A DNA stretch of 64,000 bases, taken from NCBI GenBank assembly GCA_040905145.1, contig JBBDSC010000165.1, positions 1 to 64,000 of the forward strand. Reading direction: 5' to 3'. Origin of the DNA: DATGMS01 sp040905145. Lineage in GTDB: Bacteria; Bacteroidota; Bacteroidia; Cytophagales; Cyclobacteriaceae. The translations under genes were made by a program, and so were the position numbers. The notes beneath the pieces were generated by a model. It saw only the letters and a program-made list of their open reading frames with translations. It made no database searches and was not told the origin of the DNA. Every line of letters begins with the position of its first letter. The stretch's first letter is position 1. Positions 43,301 to 53,000 of the stretch are shown in pieces.

Positions 43301-46300
43301 TGATTTTGACAGGAACAATATAGAATATCTTGAATTTTGGTTGATGGATCCTTTTCTTCCCGGAGAAAACGGGAAAGTACTGGATGGGGTGTTTAATGAA
43401 AACAATACCACGGGGGGTAAATTAGTTTTCAATTTGGGGGACATCTCTGAAGATGTTATGGTGGATGGAAGGCATGCTTTTGAAAATGGTTTGCCCGCTG
43501 ATGGGGATCCTTCCCAGGTTACCGAAAATGAGTGGGGCAGGATAACTTCCCAACAGTACCTGACTCCCGCTTTTGATAATTCCCCCGAGGCCAGGGAACA
43601 TCAGGATATAGGGTTGGATGGTCTAAGCAACGAGGCCGAAAACACTTATTTTTCAGACCGGTTTATTAACAGGCTGAATGTGTCCCCGAATGCTTTACAA
43701 AAAGTACAGGAAGATCCCTCAGCTGATGATTTTAAATATTATCTAAATGAGGAATATGATCAGAACAATGTGAAGATTCTGGAAAGGTACAAATCGTATA
43801 ATGGGATGGAAGGAAATACACCGATTACTTCCAATACCAACCTTCCCTATACGCCTTCCGGATCAAACGAACCGGATAATGAGGATTTAAACAATGACAA
43901 TACCATCAATGAACTGGAAAGCTATTATGAATACAATGTGGATTTACGTCCTTCCGAAATGCGGGTGGGTACCAATAACATTGTAGACAAAGTAACCCAT
44001 TATAAAAACGGGGAGGAAGTAAATTGGTACCTGTTCAGGATTCCTATCAGACAGCCCGATAAGAGCCAAGGCGGTATTTCCGGGTTTAAGTCTATCCGGT
44101 TCATTAGAACTTACCTGACGGAATTTGAGCAGCCGGTGGTATTAAGGATGGCCCAATTCCAGCTGGTGGGAAGCCAATGGAGGACATTCCAGGAATCATT
44201 GTTTCAAAGGGGATTTGCCGAAGTGCCGGAACCTGATAATTCCAACCTTACTGTTGGAGTGGTCAATATCGAGGAGAACGGTCAGGGCAGTGAAACCCAA
44301 AGCCCCTATGTACTTCCTCCGGGAATCGAAAGGGACAGGGACAATACTTCTACCGTGGAGAGACAATTGAATGAGCAGTCATTAAGGCTATGTGTGGAAA
44401 ATTTACAGAACAGGGATGCTAGGGCCGTGTTCAAGAATGTCAATCAGGATCTGGTCCAATATGGAAGGCTCAAGATGTTTTTACATGCGGAAAGCCAGGA
44501 AGCACAGGATGGGGAAATAACTGCATTCCTAAGAATGGGAACCGACTATACAGAGAATTATTATGAAATAGAAGTCCCGCTCAAGATAACCCCTCAAGGG
44601 ACAAGAGATCCCCGCCAAATATGGCCCGTTGAAAATGAAATAGATATTGCCCTTGACGAGCTAGTGGGTGTAAAAGCACAAAGGGACAATAATCAAAATC
44701 CCCAAAATCTTGCCTACTCTGTTCAGATCAGGCAGTACAAAGTCACCGTTGTGGGTAGACCGGAACTGAATTTCATCCAGGGAATGATGCTAGGTATAAA
44801 GAATCCCGGTACAGGTGGAGGGGCCAGCAAATCAATTTGTATATGGGCCAACGAACTCAGGGCTACTGATTTCAACAAATCATCCGGCTGGGCAGCCAAT
44901 GCCAGGTTAAATGCACAAATAGCCGATGTAGCCGTAATTTCTTCTTCTATCAGACACAATACGTTTGGCTTTGGGGGATTGGAAACCAGGCTTTCAGAAA
45001 GAGCTAGGGAATCCACTTCCCAATATGACATATCAGCCAATGTCAATATAGATAAAATCCTCCCCCAGGCATTGGGGTTGAGCATCCCATTATATCTCAG
45101 TTTCGAAAACACTTCTACTAAACCTCAATTTGACCCTTTGAATCCTGATGTACCTTTTGAAGTTGCCCTTCAAAAATTCAGAACTGACCAAGAAAGGGAA
45201 GCCTACCGCAATTTGGTTCTGGATCAGGCCCAAAGAAAAAATTTCAGCCTGAATAACGTAAGAAAAATCAGTAACCCAGAGAAGGAAACCAGCAGAATAT
45301 ATGACCTGGAAAACTTCTCTGTTTCCTATGCCTACGGATCAGTGAATCAAAGCAACATACAAACAGAAAGTTATATCTTTGAAACATACAGGGGGAATAT
45401 CGCCTACAACTTCCAGCCAGCTCCCATCAATGTAGAGCCTTTTAAAGAATTTGGTTTTTTGAGCAGCAAATATTTGCAGTTGATAAAAGACATTAACTTT
45501 AATTTGGTGCCATCATTGGTGTCTGCAAGGATAGATCTGGACCGGCGGTACATGAAAACCCAGAACAGGAATGACCAATTGACCATACATGGCGTGGATC
45601 CTCTCTTCCAGAAGAGCTTTTTTATCAATAAATTCTATAGTTTAAATTGGGATTTTACCAGGAATTTATCCCTTGACTTTAGCTCAAGTGTAAATTCAGT
45701 AGTGGATGAACCTGATGGTGAGCTGGATACAGAAGCCAAAATCGATTCCCTAAGGACCAACATTAAAAAATTGGGAAGGACGACGAATTACAATCATCAG
45801 CTGGTTGCAAACTATATGCTTCCTTTGGACAAATTCCCCCTTACCGACTGGATAAGTGCTGATGCAAGGTACGAGGCTTCCTACAGTTGGATTACTGGCG
45901 CCATAGGCCAAAAAGACACCTTGGGCAATATTATCCAGAACACCCGGGACCGATCCATCAATGGACAATTGGATTTTATAAAGCTTTATAATAAAAGCAA
46001 AAAGCTCAGGTCCCTCAATACTCCAAAACGGCCGACCATTCCCGGAAGGCAACCTGAAGAAGAAGAAAAAGATCCGCCTGTTAATGAGGGATTAGGAGCC
46101 GAATTGTTAAAGCTTGCCATGATGGTAAAAGAGGTGAATTTCAGATATCAATTAAGTCAGGGGACTTTCTTACCGGGATACATGGAAAACACAGGTCTTC
46201 TGGGCATGGATAGGAGTTTTATGAATCCGGGCCTGGGCTTTATATTCGGCAGTCAGGATAGCGACATTAGGTTTGATTTGGCTAATCAGGGAGCATTTGC

Positions 46301-47453
46301 CCCAAGTGCTCAGTTAACCCAAACCTTTAGGCAAAATGAAGTCAGAAATCTCCAAATCACCTCTCTTGTTGAACCTATTAAGGACTTTAGGATCACCCTT
46401 GAACTAAGAAAAAGGGAGACAGGTGAATACAGTGAAATGTTCCGTAGGCGGGAAACCTCTTCGGATTATGCCTCCATTAATCCCAATAGATTAGGAGCCT
46501 ATGGCATAAGCTATAACATATTGAAGACCGCTTTTGCCAAAGATGATGCACAAAATAATTCTCCCCTTTTCCACAATTTTGAAAGGTACAGGCATACCAT
46601 CAAAAGCCGCCTGGAAATGGAAAATCCAGGGGGAGAGTATTCCATCAATGGGCAGAACGTTCTGGTTCCAGCTTTCCTGGCGGCTTATTCGGGAAATACC
46701 GGTGAAGATATTGGCTTAAGCCCGTTTCCTAAATTCCCGTTGCCAAATTGGAGAGTGGAATATAGGGGACTATCAAGAATCCCAGCCTTACAGGAGTATT
46801 TTTCTTCCATCAATCTGACCCATAACTATTCCTCTTCTTATGATGTAAGCAATTTTTCCAATTCCTTACTCTATCAAAATGGCTTGGAACTGTACAATAC
46901 TCTCCAAACTATCCCCCAGCCAAGCATAACAGATGAATTTGGAGCTTACATCCCTGTTTTTATTCTCAACCAAGTAGTGATCTCCGAAAGGTTTTCACCC
47001 GTTATCGGTGTTGATCTATTGACCAAAGACAGGATGAATGTTTCTTTCGAGTACAATACAGAAAGGAATATTGGGCTCAATTTCTCCAATGCCCAGGTGA
47101 CAGAGCAAAAGAGCCAGGACTTTCGTTTTGACCTGGGATATACTAAAGCTGGTGTGAGAATACCCTTTAAGATCCAGGGAAGGCAAGAAGTACTAAGCAA
47201 TGACCTTACCATTCGGATTTCCACCCGAATTGTGGATACAAGGACCATTCAAAGAAAAATTGAAGGCATCAACACCGTGACCAACGGAAATTTAAATATC
47301 CAATTTAGGCCAACTATTGGCTATGTAGTGAATCAAAAATTAAACGTAAGCCTATATTTTGACAGGACCATCAATGCTCCCAAAGTTTCTACGGCCTTTA
47401 GAAGGAGCTCCACGGCCTTTGGAGGTCAATTAATATTTAATTTAAGTGAATAG
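40323..47453 (+). CDS. sprA: T9SS outer-membrane translocon SprA
   Basis: A 2376-residue protein, the huge 36-strand channel of the type IX secretion system (SprA/Sov). Conserved hallmarks include a Gly/Arg-rich plug near the N terminus (DFDDFSKIQELRMRQEYW, GLIPPI), SDIRFDLANQGAFAPSAQ-like barrel segments, and long stretches of alternating beta strands up to the C-terminal QLIFNLSE. The first in-frame start after the ruvA stop is TTG at 40323; it gives a basic n-region (KRSK) before the hydrophobic signal. The ATG at 40383 would leave the signal peptide without basic residues. Neighbours ruvA and gcvH are the typical ones in the phylum. Confidence 0.95.
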   Translation: MNFAHSYTFKRSKSFNFSATMLLLAVIVLFLSTIEAFAQQNDTIPDKIDSLKKRRSLPSFLLWDNLNTSPLFPNQNPFLRRNSPFVPPPPTNQKIEVEIDSTFQYRITDELDSGAVETGYTYDFDDFSKIQELRMRQEYWRNRSRGMDGESAVSGRGLIPPITLSPSFDRIFGGNEINIVPTGNVNLDFGGIFRRIDNPSIPIRQQQNGGFHFDQQIQMSVNGTLGQKMRIGANFDSNNSFDFQNQLKVEYAGFEEDIIKSIEIGNISMPIQNSLIQGAQNLFGVKTQLQFGKLFMTAVASTQRGRRDEIVIEGGSQGRPFEIQASEYDENRHFFLGHFFRNNYENWLKGLPQVLSGVNITRVEVYIMNRANNTETLRNFAAFIDLGEGQRIFRPDNPAIGPGNPSAPASNAANELFNSLTSNPSFRPFDNASTAIANDLNLVKGTDFEQINGARKLASNEYTFHKALGYLSLSRKLQNDEVIAVSYEYTYNGQSYKVGELSEDYQNLSENEIIFLKMLRPARINTQIPTWDLMMKNVYNFNANQIQKEGFQLQIIYRDDRTGMDNPSLLEGQNVKDVPLIRLMNLDNLNPQNDPQPDGNFDFVPGLTILPEQGVLVFPVLEPFGKNLKDHFLASETNLVDKYVYDTLYNTTQADAELVTRLNKYYITGSFTAGSSSEIMLPGLNISEGSVLVTAGNIPLTEGVDFTVDYNIGRVVIINEGILQSGKKISISFEKADLVSFQTRSLLGTRFDYLFNENLSLGGTFLFLNERPNISRISTGNETLKNSLWGLDMNYSEESIFLTKLADALPFTETKETSLFQFSGEFAHLIPGTSNQVNGEGASYIDDFESAITPFNLGSSPQTWKLAATPATDDDQFDLSYQSEDRLGNTYLRARLAWYNIDNVFYRPSGKGVPSNLTEEDRRNHYVRSVQPQEIFPGRSREQMILPETLFEMAYFPHERGMFNYNPNLTAEGLLPDPRQNYGGITRAITSEVDFDRNNIEYLEFWLMDPFLPGENGKVLDGVFNENNTTGGKLVFNLGDISEDVMVDGRHAFENGLPADGDPSQVTENEWGRITSQQYLTPAFDNSPEAREHQDIGLDGLSNEAENTYFSDRFINRLNVSPNALQKVQEDPSADDFKYYLNEEYDQNNVKILERYKSYNGMEGNTPITSNTNLPYTPSGSNEPDNEDLNNDNTINELESYYEYNVDLRPSEMRVGTNNIVDKVTHYKNGEEVNWYLFRIPIRQPDKSQGGISGFKSIRFIRTYLTEFEQPVVLRMAQFQLVGSQWRTFQESLFQRGFAEVPEPDNSNLTVGVVNIEENGQGSETQSPYVLPPGIERDRDNTSTVERQLNEQSLRLCVENLQNRDARAVFKNVNQDLVQYGRLKMFLHAESQEAQDGEITAFLRMGTDYTENYYEIEVPLKITPQGTRDPRQIWPVENEIDIALDELVGVKAQRDNNQNPQNLAYSVQIRQYKVTVVGRPELNFIQGMMLGIKNPGTGGGASKSICIWANELRATDFNKSSGWAANARLNAQIADVAVISSSIRHNTFGFGGLETRLSERARESTSQYDISANVNIDKILPQALGLSIPLYLSFENTSTKPQFDPLNPDVPFEVALQKFRTDQEREAYRNLVLDQAQRKNFSLNNVRKISNPEKETSRIYDLENFSVSYAYGSVNQSNIQTESYIFETYRGNIAYNFQPAPINVEPFKEFGFLSSKYLQLIKDINFNLVPSLVSARIDLDRRYMKTQNRNDQLTIHGVDPLFQKSFFINKFYSLNWDFTRNLSLDFSSSVNSVVDEPDGELDTEAKIDSLRTNIKKLGRTTNYNHQLVANYMLPLDKFPLTDWISADARYEASYSWITGAIGQKDTLGNIIQNTRDRSINGQLDFIKLYNKSKKLRSLNTPKRPTIPGRQPEEEEKDPPVNEGLGAELLKLAMMVKEVNFRYQLSQGTFLPGYMENTGLLGMDRSFMNPGLGFIFGSQDSDIRFDLANQGAFAPSAQLTQTFRQNEVRNLQITSLVEPIKDFRITLELRKRETGEYSEMFRRRETSSDYASINPNRLGAYGISYNILKTAFAKDDAQNNSPLFHNFERYRHTIKSRLEMENPGGEYSINGQNVLVPAFLAAYSGNTGEDIGLSPFPKFPLPNWRVEYRGLSRIPALQEYFSSINLTHNYSSSYDVSNFSNSLLYQNGLELYNTLQTIPQPSITDEFGAYIPVFILNQVVISERFSPVIGVDLLTKDRMNVSFEYNTERNIGLNFSNAQVTEQKSQDFRFDLGYTKAGVRIPFKIQGRQEVLSNDLTIRISTRIVDTRTIQRKIEGINTVTNGNLNIQFRPTIGYVVNQKLNVSLYFDRTINAPKVSTAFRRSSTAFGGQLIFNLSE

Positions 47454-47478
47454 GTTTTTTACCTTTGATTAAACCTTG

Positions 47479-47486
47479 TATTTTTG
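47479..47486 (+). promoter_or_regulatory. -7 box of gcvH
   Basis: TATTTTTG (TAnnTTTG), 22 bases before the gcvH ATG. The -33 region is T-rich without a clear TTTG at the expected spacing. Confidence 0.45.
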
Positions 47487-47507
47487 AGTCCCTCAATCCA
47501 AATAAAT

Positions 47508-47897
47508 ATGAATTTTCCAAAAGAATTAAAATACACAAAAAACCACGAATGGGTTAAAATCAATGGAGACACAGCGACTATAGGCATTACGGAATTCGCA
47601 CAAAGGGAGCTGGGTGATATCGTTTTTGTGGAAGTAGAAACAGTCGGTGAAACTATTTCATTAGGAGAAGTGTTTGGTACTGTAGAAGCGGTAAAAACTG
47701 TATCGGATTTATTTATGCCACTAACGGCTACAATTACCGAATTCAATGAAAAACTGGAATCATCCCCAGAGCTGGTAAATGAAGATCCCTATGGATCAGG
47801 ATGGATGATAAAAGCCAAATTTGAAGGTGACCAACCGACAGAATTATTATCTGTTGAAGAATATACTGAATTAGTTGGGGCTGAAATTGAAAAATAG
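47508..47897 (+). CDS. gcvH: glycine cleavage system H protein
   Basis: A 129-residue lipoyl carrier that shuttles the methylamine group of glycine between the P, T and L proteins. The lipoylated Lys63 lies in TVEAVKTVSDLF. The N terminus MNFPKELKYTKNHEWVK is typical; the frame is open to 47484 but those codons do not fit the family. A -7 box lies upstream. It may also supply lipoyl groups to other enzymes. Only gcvH is here; gcvP and gcvT are elsewhere. Confidence 0.96.
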   Translation: MNFPKELKYTKNHEWVKINGDTATIGITEFAQRELGDIVFVEVETVGETISLGEVFGTVEAVKTVSDLFMPLTATITEFNEKLESSPELVNEDPYGSGWMIKAKFEGDQPTELLSVEEYTELVGAEIEK

Positions 47898-48267
47898 GAT
47901 ATTACCAGCAGTAGTATGGCTAACACTGATCCTGGCCGCTACACTGTCCCCGGGAGATCAGGTACCTAAAACCCCTGATATCATTGGATTTGACAAGTTT
48001 ATCCATTTAGGCTTATTTCTGATATTGACGTTTCTGTGGCACCGGACCTCAAATACAGGAAAAAAGTCTCAAAAATTAAAAAAAGGAAAAATTATCACTA
48101 ATTATTTAGTTTTTGGAGTCTTATTTGCTATATTAGTAGAATACTTACAACAACATATTCCAGGTAGATCATTTGATTATGGGGATATGATTGCAAATAT
48201 AACAGGAGGAACCTTTGGAACATTTTGTTTTTATATTTTACATCGGAGGCAAAGTAACCTTGTATAA
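47887..48267 (+). CDS. VanZ-like family membrane protein
   Basis: A small membrane protein of about 126 residues with about four hydrophobic helices and the VanZ-family conserved DKFIHLGLF, VFGVLFAILVEYLQ and DYGDMIANITGG. VanZ-like proteins contribute to teicoplanin resistance in enterococci, but in Bacteroidota their role is unknown. The only starts in frame are TTG (47887 chosen, MKNRILPAVVW; 47875 also possible), overlapping gcvH. It should be translated by coupling with gcvH. Confidence 0.8.
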   Translation: MKNRILPAVVWLTLILAATLSPGDQVPKTPDIIGFDKFIHLGLFLILTFLWHRTSNTGKKSQKLKKGKIITNYLVFGVLFAILVEYLQQHIPGRSFDYGDMIANITGGTFGTFCFYILHRRQSNLV

Positions 48268-48275
48268 ATAAAAAT

Positions 48276-48289
48276 AATTGTTTACAATT
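48276..48289. repeat. 14-bp palindrome AATTGT-TT-ACAATT
   Basis: Perfect 6-bp arms in the 75-bp gap upstream of the TonB-type gene. It could be an operator or chance. Confidence 0.25.
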
Positions 48290-48342
48290 GTTATCTCTAA
48301 ATAGAAATAAAAAAGAATCTTAACCTTTATAAGAAAATTATC

Positions 48343-49017
48343 ATGGAAGCTAAAAAGACACCCAAAGCTGATTTAAGCAATAAGACAGGAATGTTCCTGA
48401 ACCTTGGCTTAGCGATCAGTGTTGGTTTGGTCCTGTTTGCTTTTGAGTACAAATCATTCGATGATGGTGCATTGAAAGACCTGGGATCAATCGACGATGA
48501 GTTTGAGGAATTATTGGACATTCCTATTACAGAGCAACCACCACCGCCACCGCCACCCGTTGAACAGCCTATAATCGAGGAAATCCCTGATGAAGTGGAG
48601 ATCGAAGAGGAAATTGAGGTAAATTTTGACGTGGATGTGCAGGAAGAGACAGTGATCAAAGAAGTGGTGATCGCAGATGCTCCTGTAGAGGAAAAAGCAG
48701 ATCAGATTTTTGATGTGGTGGAAACCATGCCGGCTCCTCCGGGAGGAATGGAGGGATGGAGCAAATACTTGAACAATAACCTCAAATACCCAACTCAAGC
48801 TAGAAGGATGGGGATCGAAGGTACGGTGTATGTCGTATTTGTAGTAAATACCGACGGCTCTATTCAAGATGTTGAAATCCTAAGGGGTATCGGCGGAGGT
48901 TGTGATGAGGAAGCCATGCGGGTAGTTAAAAATGCTCCGAACTGGGAACCGGGAAAGCAAAGAGGTAGACCAGTGAGGGTAAAAATGAGATTGCCTATCC
49001 GATTCAAATTAAGTTAA
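48343..49017 (+). CDS. energy transducer TonB
   Basis: A 224-residue TonB-type protein that passes energy from the proton gradient to outer-membrane receptors. It has one inner-membrane helix (about 18-36), an acidic, Pro-rich linker (EQPPPPPPPVEQP near residues 65-77, then EEIPDEVEIEEEI), and a C-terminal TonB domain (about 140-224) with YPTQARRMGIEGTVYVVFVV and NWEPGKQRGRPVRVKMRLPI. No exbB/exbD genes are beside it. It ends the plus-strand block and is followed by a strong terminator. Confidence 0.92.
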   Translation: MEAKKTPKADLSNKTGMFLNLGLAISVGLVLFAFEYKSFDDGALKDLGSIDDEFEELLDIPITEQPPPPPPPVEQPIIEEIPDEVEIEEEIEVNFDVDVQEETVIKEVVIADAPVEEKADQIFDVVETMPAPPGGMEGWSKYLNNNLKYPTQARRMGIEGTVYVVFVVNTDGSIQDVEILRGIGGGCDEEAMRVVKNAPNWEPGKQRGRPVRVKMRLPIRFKLS

Positions 49018-49036
49018 TACCTACCTGATTGATAAC

Positions 49037-49069
49037 AAAAAAAGGAATCCTAAATGGATTCCTTTTTTT
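49037..49069. terminator. bidirectional terminator between tonB-type gene and yicC
   Basis: Perfect 14-bp arms (A7-GGAATCC / GGATTCC-T7) around TAAAT. The A-run on one side and T-run on the other make it work for both converging genes. It lies 19 bases after the TonB stop and touches the yicC stop region. Confidence 0.9.
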
Positions 49070-49071
49070 GT

Positions 49072-49950
49072 TCACAGAATATTCAATGCCTGTTCTTTGA
49101 TCTTTTCCAGCTCATCCTTCATCATAATTACATGCCTTTGTATGACAGCATCATTGGCTTTGGAACCTATCGTATTAATCTCTCTTCCCAACTCCTGACT
49201 GATAAAGCCCAACTTCTTCCCCTGGCTTTTACCGCTGGAAAGATTTCTATTAAAATATTCAAGGTGTGTACCCAATCTTACAACTTCTTCTGTAATGTCC
49301 AGCTTCTCAAAATAATAAATCAATTCCTGCTCAAATCGATTGAGGTCAAAGGAATTTTCTTCCAGCCATTCAGAAAAATTTTCCCTTATCTTCTCCTTGA
49401 TCCTCTCCTTTCTCCTAGGTTCTTCCAATTTTACCTGCTCCAGACCATCTTCCAATACTTTTATATTTTCAACAAACCTTTGGTACAGGGTATCTCCTTC
49501 GTCTTGTCTAAATTGATCACAATCTGCAATCGCTTCCAACAGAACTTTTTTTACCAGTTCCCAATCCTGCTGCCCCCTAGCTACTTCAATATTAGAGGTA
49601 GAGACATTAGGGGACTGAAACGCCAATTTAAAGACATCAGTGGTATCGGAGCCTACTTTTTCAGCCAAGGAGCTATATTTCTCAAAATAGGAAGCAAAGA
49701 GCGCTTCATTGATGGTAATGGGTAGTTCATTGCTTGATTTGGTGGAAAAGTCAATAGTTACGTTCACCTTTCCCCTTTCCAGCTTTTCCGAAATTAAATT
49801 CCTGATTTCTATCTCTTTATCAGAAAACTGTCTCGAATTTCTTATTGATAAATCCAGGAATTTGGAGTTAAGGGTTTTTATTTCTACACTAATGATCGCA
49901 GTATCGTTTTCATAATGGGCTATACCATAGCCGGTCATGGATTTAATCAT
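49072..49950 (-). CDS. YicC family endoribonuclease
   Basis: A 292-residue protein with the YicC N-terminal domain (MIKSMTGYGIA, VEIKTLNSKFLDLSIR, GKVNVTI) and the C-terminal DUF1732 domain (ITEEVVRLGTHLEYF, GKKLGFISQELGREINTIGSKANDA). The E. coli homologue is an endoribonuclease that cleaves selected RNAs. It is a stand-alone minus-strand gene facing the TonB gene. Upstream, the divergent gene is the Tol-like protein 51 bases away on the same strand. Confidence 0.92.
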   Translation of the reverse strand: MIKSMTGYGIAHYENDTAIISVEIKTLNSKFLDLSIRNSRQFSDKEIEIRNLISEKLERGKVNVTIDFSTKSSNELPITINEALFASYFEKYSSLAEKVGSDTTDVFKLAFQSPNVSTSNIEVARGQQDWELVKKVLLEAIADCDQFRQDEGDTLYQRFVENIKVLEDGLEQVKLEEPRRKERIKEKIRENFSEWLEENSFDLNRFEQELIYYFEKLDITEEVVRLGTHLEYFNRNLSSGKSQGKKLGFISQELGREINTIGSKANDAVIQRHVIMMKDELEKIKEQALNIL

Positions 49951-50001
49951 GATTAATATTTAATTGTACAGGTGATGTGTTTTCAGTTATGCCAGACAGC
50001 A

Positions 50002-53000
50002 TTAGAAATTGTACCCTAAGGTAACATAAAATCGGGGTTTCTCTACGGTATAGTCTCTAACTGGGCGTGCAATATCAAATTTTACGTAATAGTTAAGCAA
50101 AACAGTTCTGAGACCTGCCCCATAGCTTTGAAGCCATGGATTATTGAAATTGTTCAAAGTGATTTCGAAAGGCGATCCTTCTGTATCAATGATCTCTGTA
50201 TTTTGGTCGTTTACCCTTTCCCAAGGTGCCGCATCAGTCCATGACGATCCAGCATCATAAAACCCAACCAGTTGAAAATTCTTTATGAAGTTGGAGGCGA
50301 TATTACCACGGGACAGGTAAGAAAATATAGGTACCCTTAGTTCGGCAGAAAAAGTAATGACATTACTTCCCCGGATTTCATCATAATCATATCCCCGTAA
50401 ATCTATAAATTCTGCAAAAAGAATATTCGAATTTTCTGCACCGGATGTGTTTCTGAGAGGAGAAGCCTCTGGCCTGTTGGTGGGAGGCTGATGGAATTCA
50501 TTGAACAGCCAATTATTCATTCCCCCGACAAGATAACTTTGTGGATTATTGCCAAAAAAAGAACCCGCAAAAAACTTGGTAGCAAATGTGATGTTTTTAT
50601 GGATTTTCTGATAATTCCTGACATCCACGTAGGCATTTCCAAAACTTCTATCCCTATTATTTAAGCCTTGGTAATGCACATAGCCGATCTTACCTTTAAA
50701 ACCTTGTTCCATATAAAGCCCTAAAAGAGTGGTCTTGTCCACAACAAGCTCGGCCCTTCCCCCCGCATAATTAATGTCCAAACTGTTCTGAGGCCCCTGT
50801 TCTCCTCTCAATATAGAATCGGGGTTTAGATTAAAGTATTGTGTTTTTGCCAGGAAAGGGTTTATACTCAATCGAGTACTTGGGGTAAAAGGATAAGAGA
50901 CACCTACTTCAGTTTTGGTAAGGGTATATTTTTGGAAGGTCAAATCACCTTCTGTCCTGAGCAAAGATTTCCGATCAAATCTGCCCCTGAAATCTAATCT
51001 GTATTTCAGGTAGTCATACTCAAAGAAAATATCACTCCCCGACCTAAAATCAAGTGTAGTCATAATCCCTCCGGTAAAGGAGTGATTGTCCAGCAGATCT
51101 GACATTTTAGCGTTTAGGCTGATTCCAAAACCCCTAAGAGGATCCACAACAAAAGAAGTATTCAAACTACTCCCTATAAACTGTGGTATATAAATTTCGG
51201 GACCCACTACCTTTTTTTCCATGCTTTGCTTTCTAAAGGAATCCAACATGCTGCTTCTGCCGACGGAGGGAGCCTCAGGACCTTCCTCTGCTACTGGAGG
51301 TATGGTATCAAAAATATAATTATCGGTATCTATTCCCCCTCTTCTTTCAAACCTCAACTTATCCGTATTTATAGAACCGGTAAGATCCTTGCCTTCTGGT
51401 ACGGTATCCAATGGATCAATGGCAGGGATCTTTTCATTCATTATTCCCTCCTCGGGATCTAGATCTAGGGAATCTGCTGTAATAAATCCTTCTTTCAAGC
51501 TATCCATTGCCGTTGCTTCCGGACCTTCAGATTCCTTCTTCTGCAATCTTCTTTTAGTCAATCTCTCATTCAACTTTTTGGCCTGTTGGAGTTGGATCCT
51601 TGGAATACTCATTGTAAATTGATCCAGGTTGGAAAAAGGTTCAAGTACCAGCTTGCTCTGAAGACCATCCCTTACCGCATAAGCCCATTGGTTGGAGACC
51701 AATGAATAATCGAACGTTTCCACACTTTTATTAATAGCGGAAACCTGACTGGAAACTGCGCTCCCTATTCCATAGCGCATAATATTGGTAATCCCACTTT
51801 GCTCGCTCAAATGCAAAATGGTGCTTTTGTTCAACACTCTCGGCCTGAAGTTCTTATTATCTATATTTGTAAGCCTACTGTTCACTATGGTGTCCCCCAC
51901 TTCCAACATAAACAGGTTAAAATAATCAGGTAACTCATTTACATCGGGGGTCCGGGTAAGGACGCTATCCGGAAGATCAGTGAAATTGGAGGCATAAATG
52001 ATCGTTGAATCATTTAAAAATACCGGCGTTATATTATCAAAAACATCGTTGGTAAGCTTTCTTCCCTGCCCTCTCATATTCAAGGTATAAATATCCGTTT
52101 TACCCCCGGAAATGGCGGAAAGAACCATATTCCTTCCGCTTGGCGAAAAATCCATATCCAATATTTGGGTTATGTTCCTCAGAAAGATTTTATCCTGACT
52201 GCTTCCGTCTATTGCCCTTAACCTTAAAGTAGTCACTCCCCTTGTAAAGGAGGCCAAGGCCAAGTTTAAAGTATCTTTCCAGGAAATGACCGGTGCAGAG
52301 AAGTCAGCACTTTGATCATCGGCTGGATATCCTCCTGAATAAACGATCCTTTCCCTGTCCGTCGCCAAATTCCTAACGATCACTTTGTATTTGCCATCAT
52401 TATTGATCACATAGGCAATATTCTTAGCATCTGGACTAAAGCGGACGTCATTGATCGTACCCACACTATTCTTGGAGGACTGGGCAATTACATTTTCCTC
52501 GTTAATTTCCTTGAAATTCGACAATACCTGCTCGTTTAAATTGGTATAGTATTGTCTCCATTGTTCTGAAAAGTCTTTATAACTGATGCCGATGGTATTG
52601 GAAATACTATTTTCTTCATTTCTATTAATCCGGCTTAAATTCAAAATACTGGAGATATACCTTCTTCCGTACCTTTCCACTATAAAGTTCCAGATGGATT
52701 GGCCCACCAGACCCGCCTCCTCTTGGTGTAGCCTATGTAATTTTGGTTTCTCATTATTCTTTAAATAATGCCTGACAAAATCGTCCATTTCCAGGCTCCA
52801 TCCTGAAGCTAAATACCTGGCCGCACCGTCAATATACCATTCAGGAAAACTATTGATTAGGTTAGACTGAAACGCATCAGAAATGCTGGAGCCATAAAGC
52901 ATTTCTTCTATGATCGCTTTTGATGCTCCATAGATCAATTCTTCCTTAAAAGATTCCCACCTCCCTGTAAATGGCACCTCAGCCAATAGTTTGGCAAAAT

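Noticed and set aside
47887..48267. Glycopeptide resistance by VanZ
   Set aside because: Only the membrane family is shared; no van cluster genes are near, and Gram-negative cells keep glycopeptides out.
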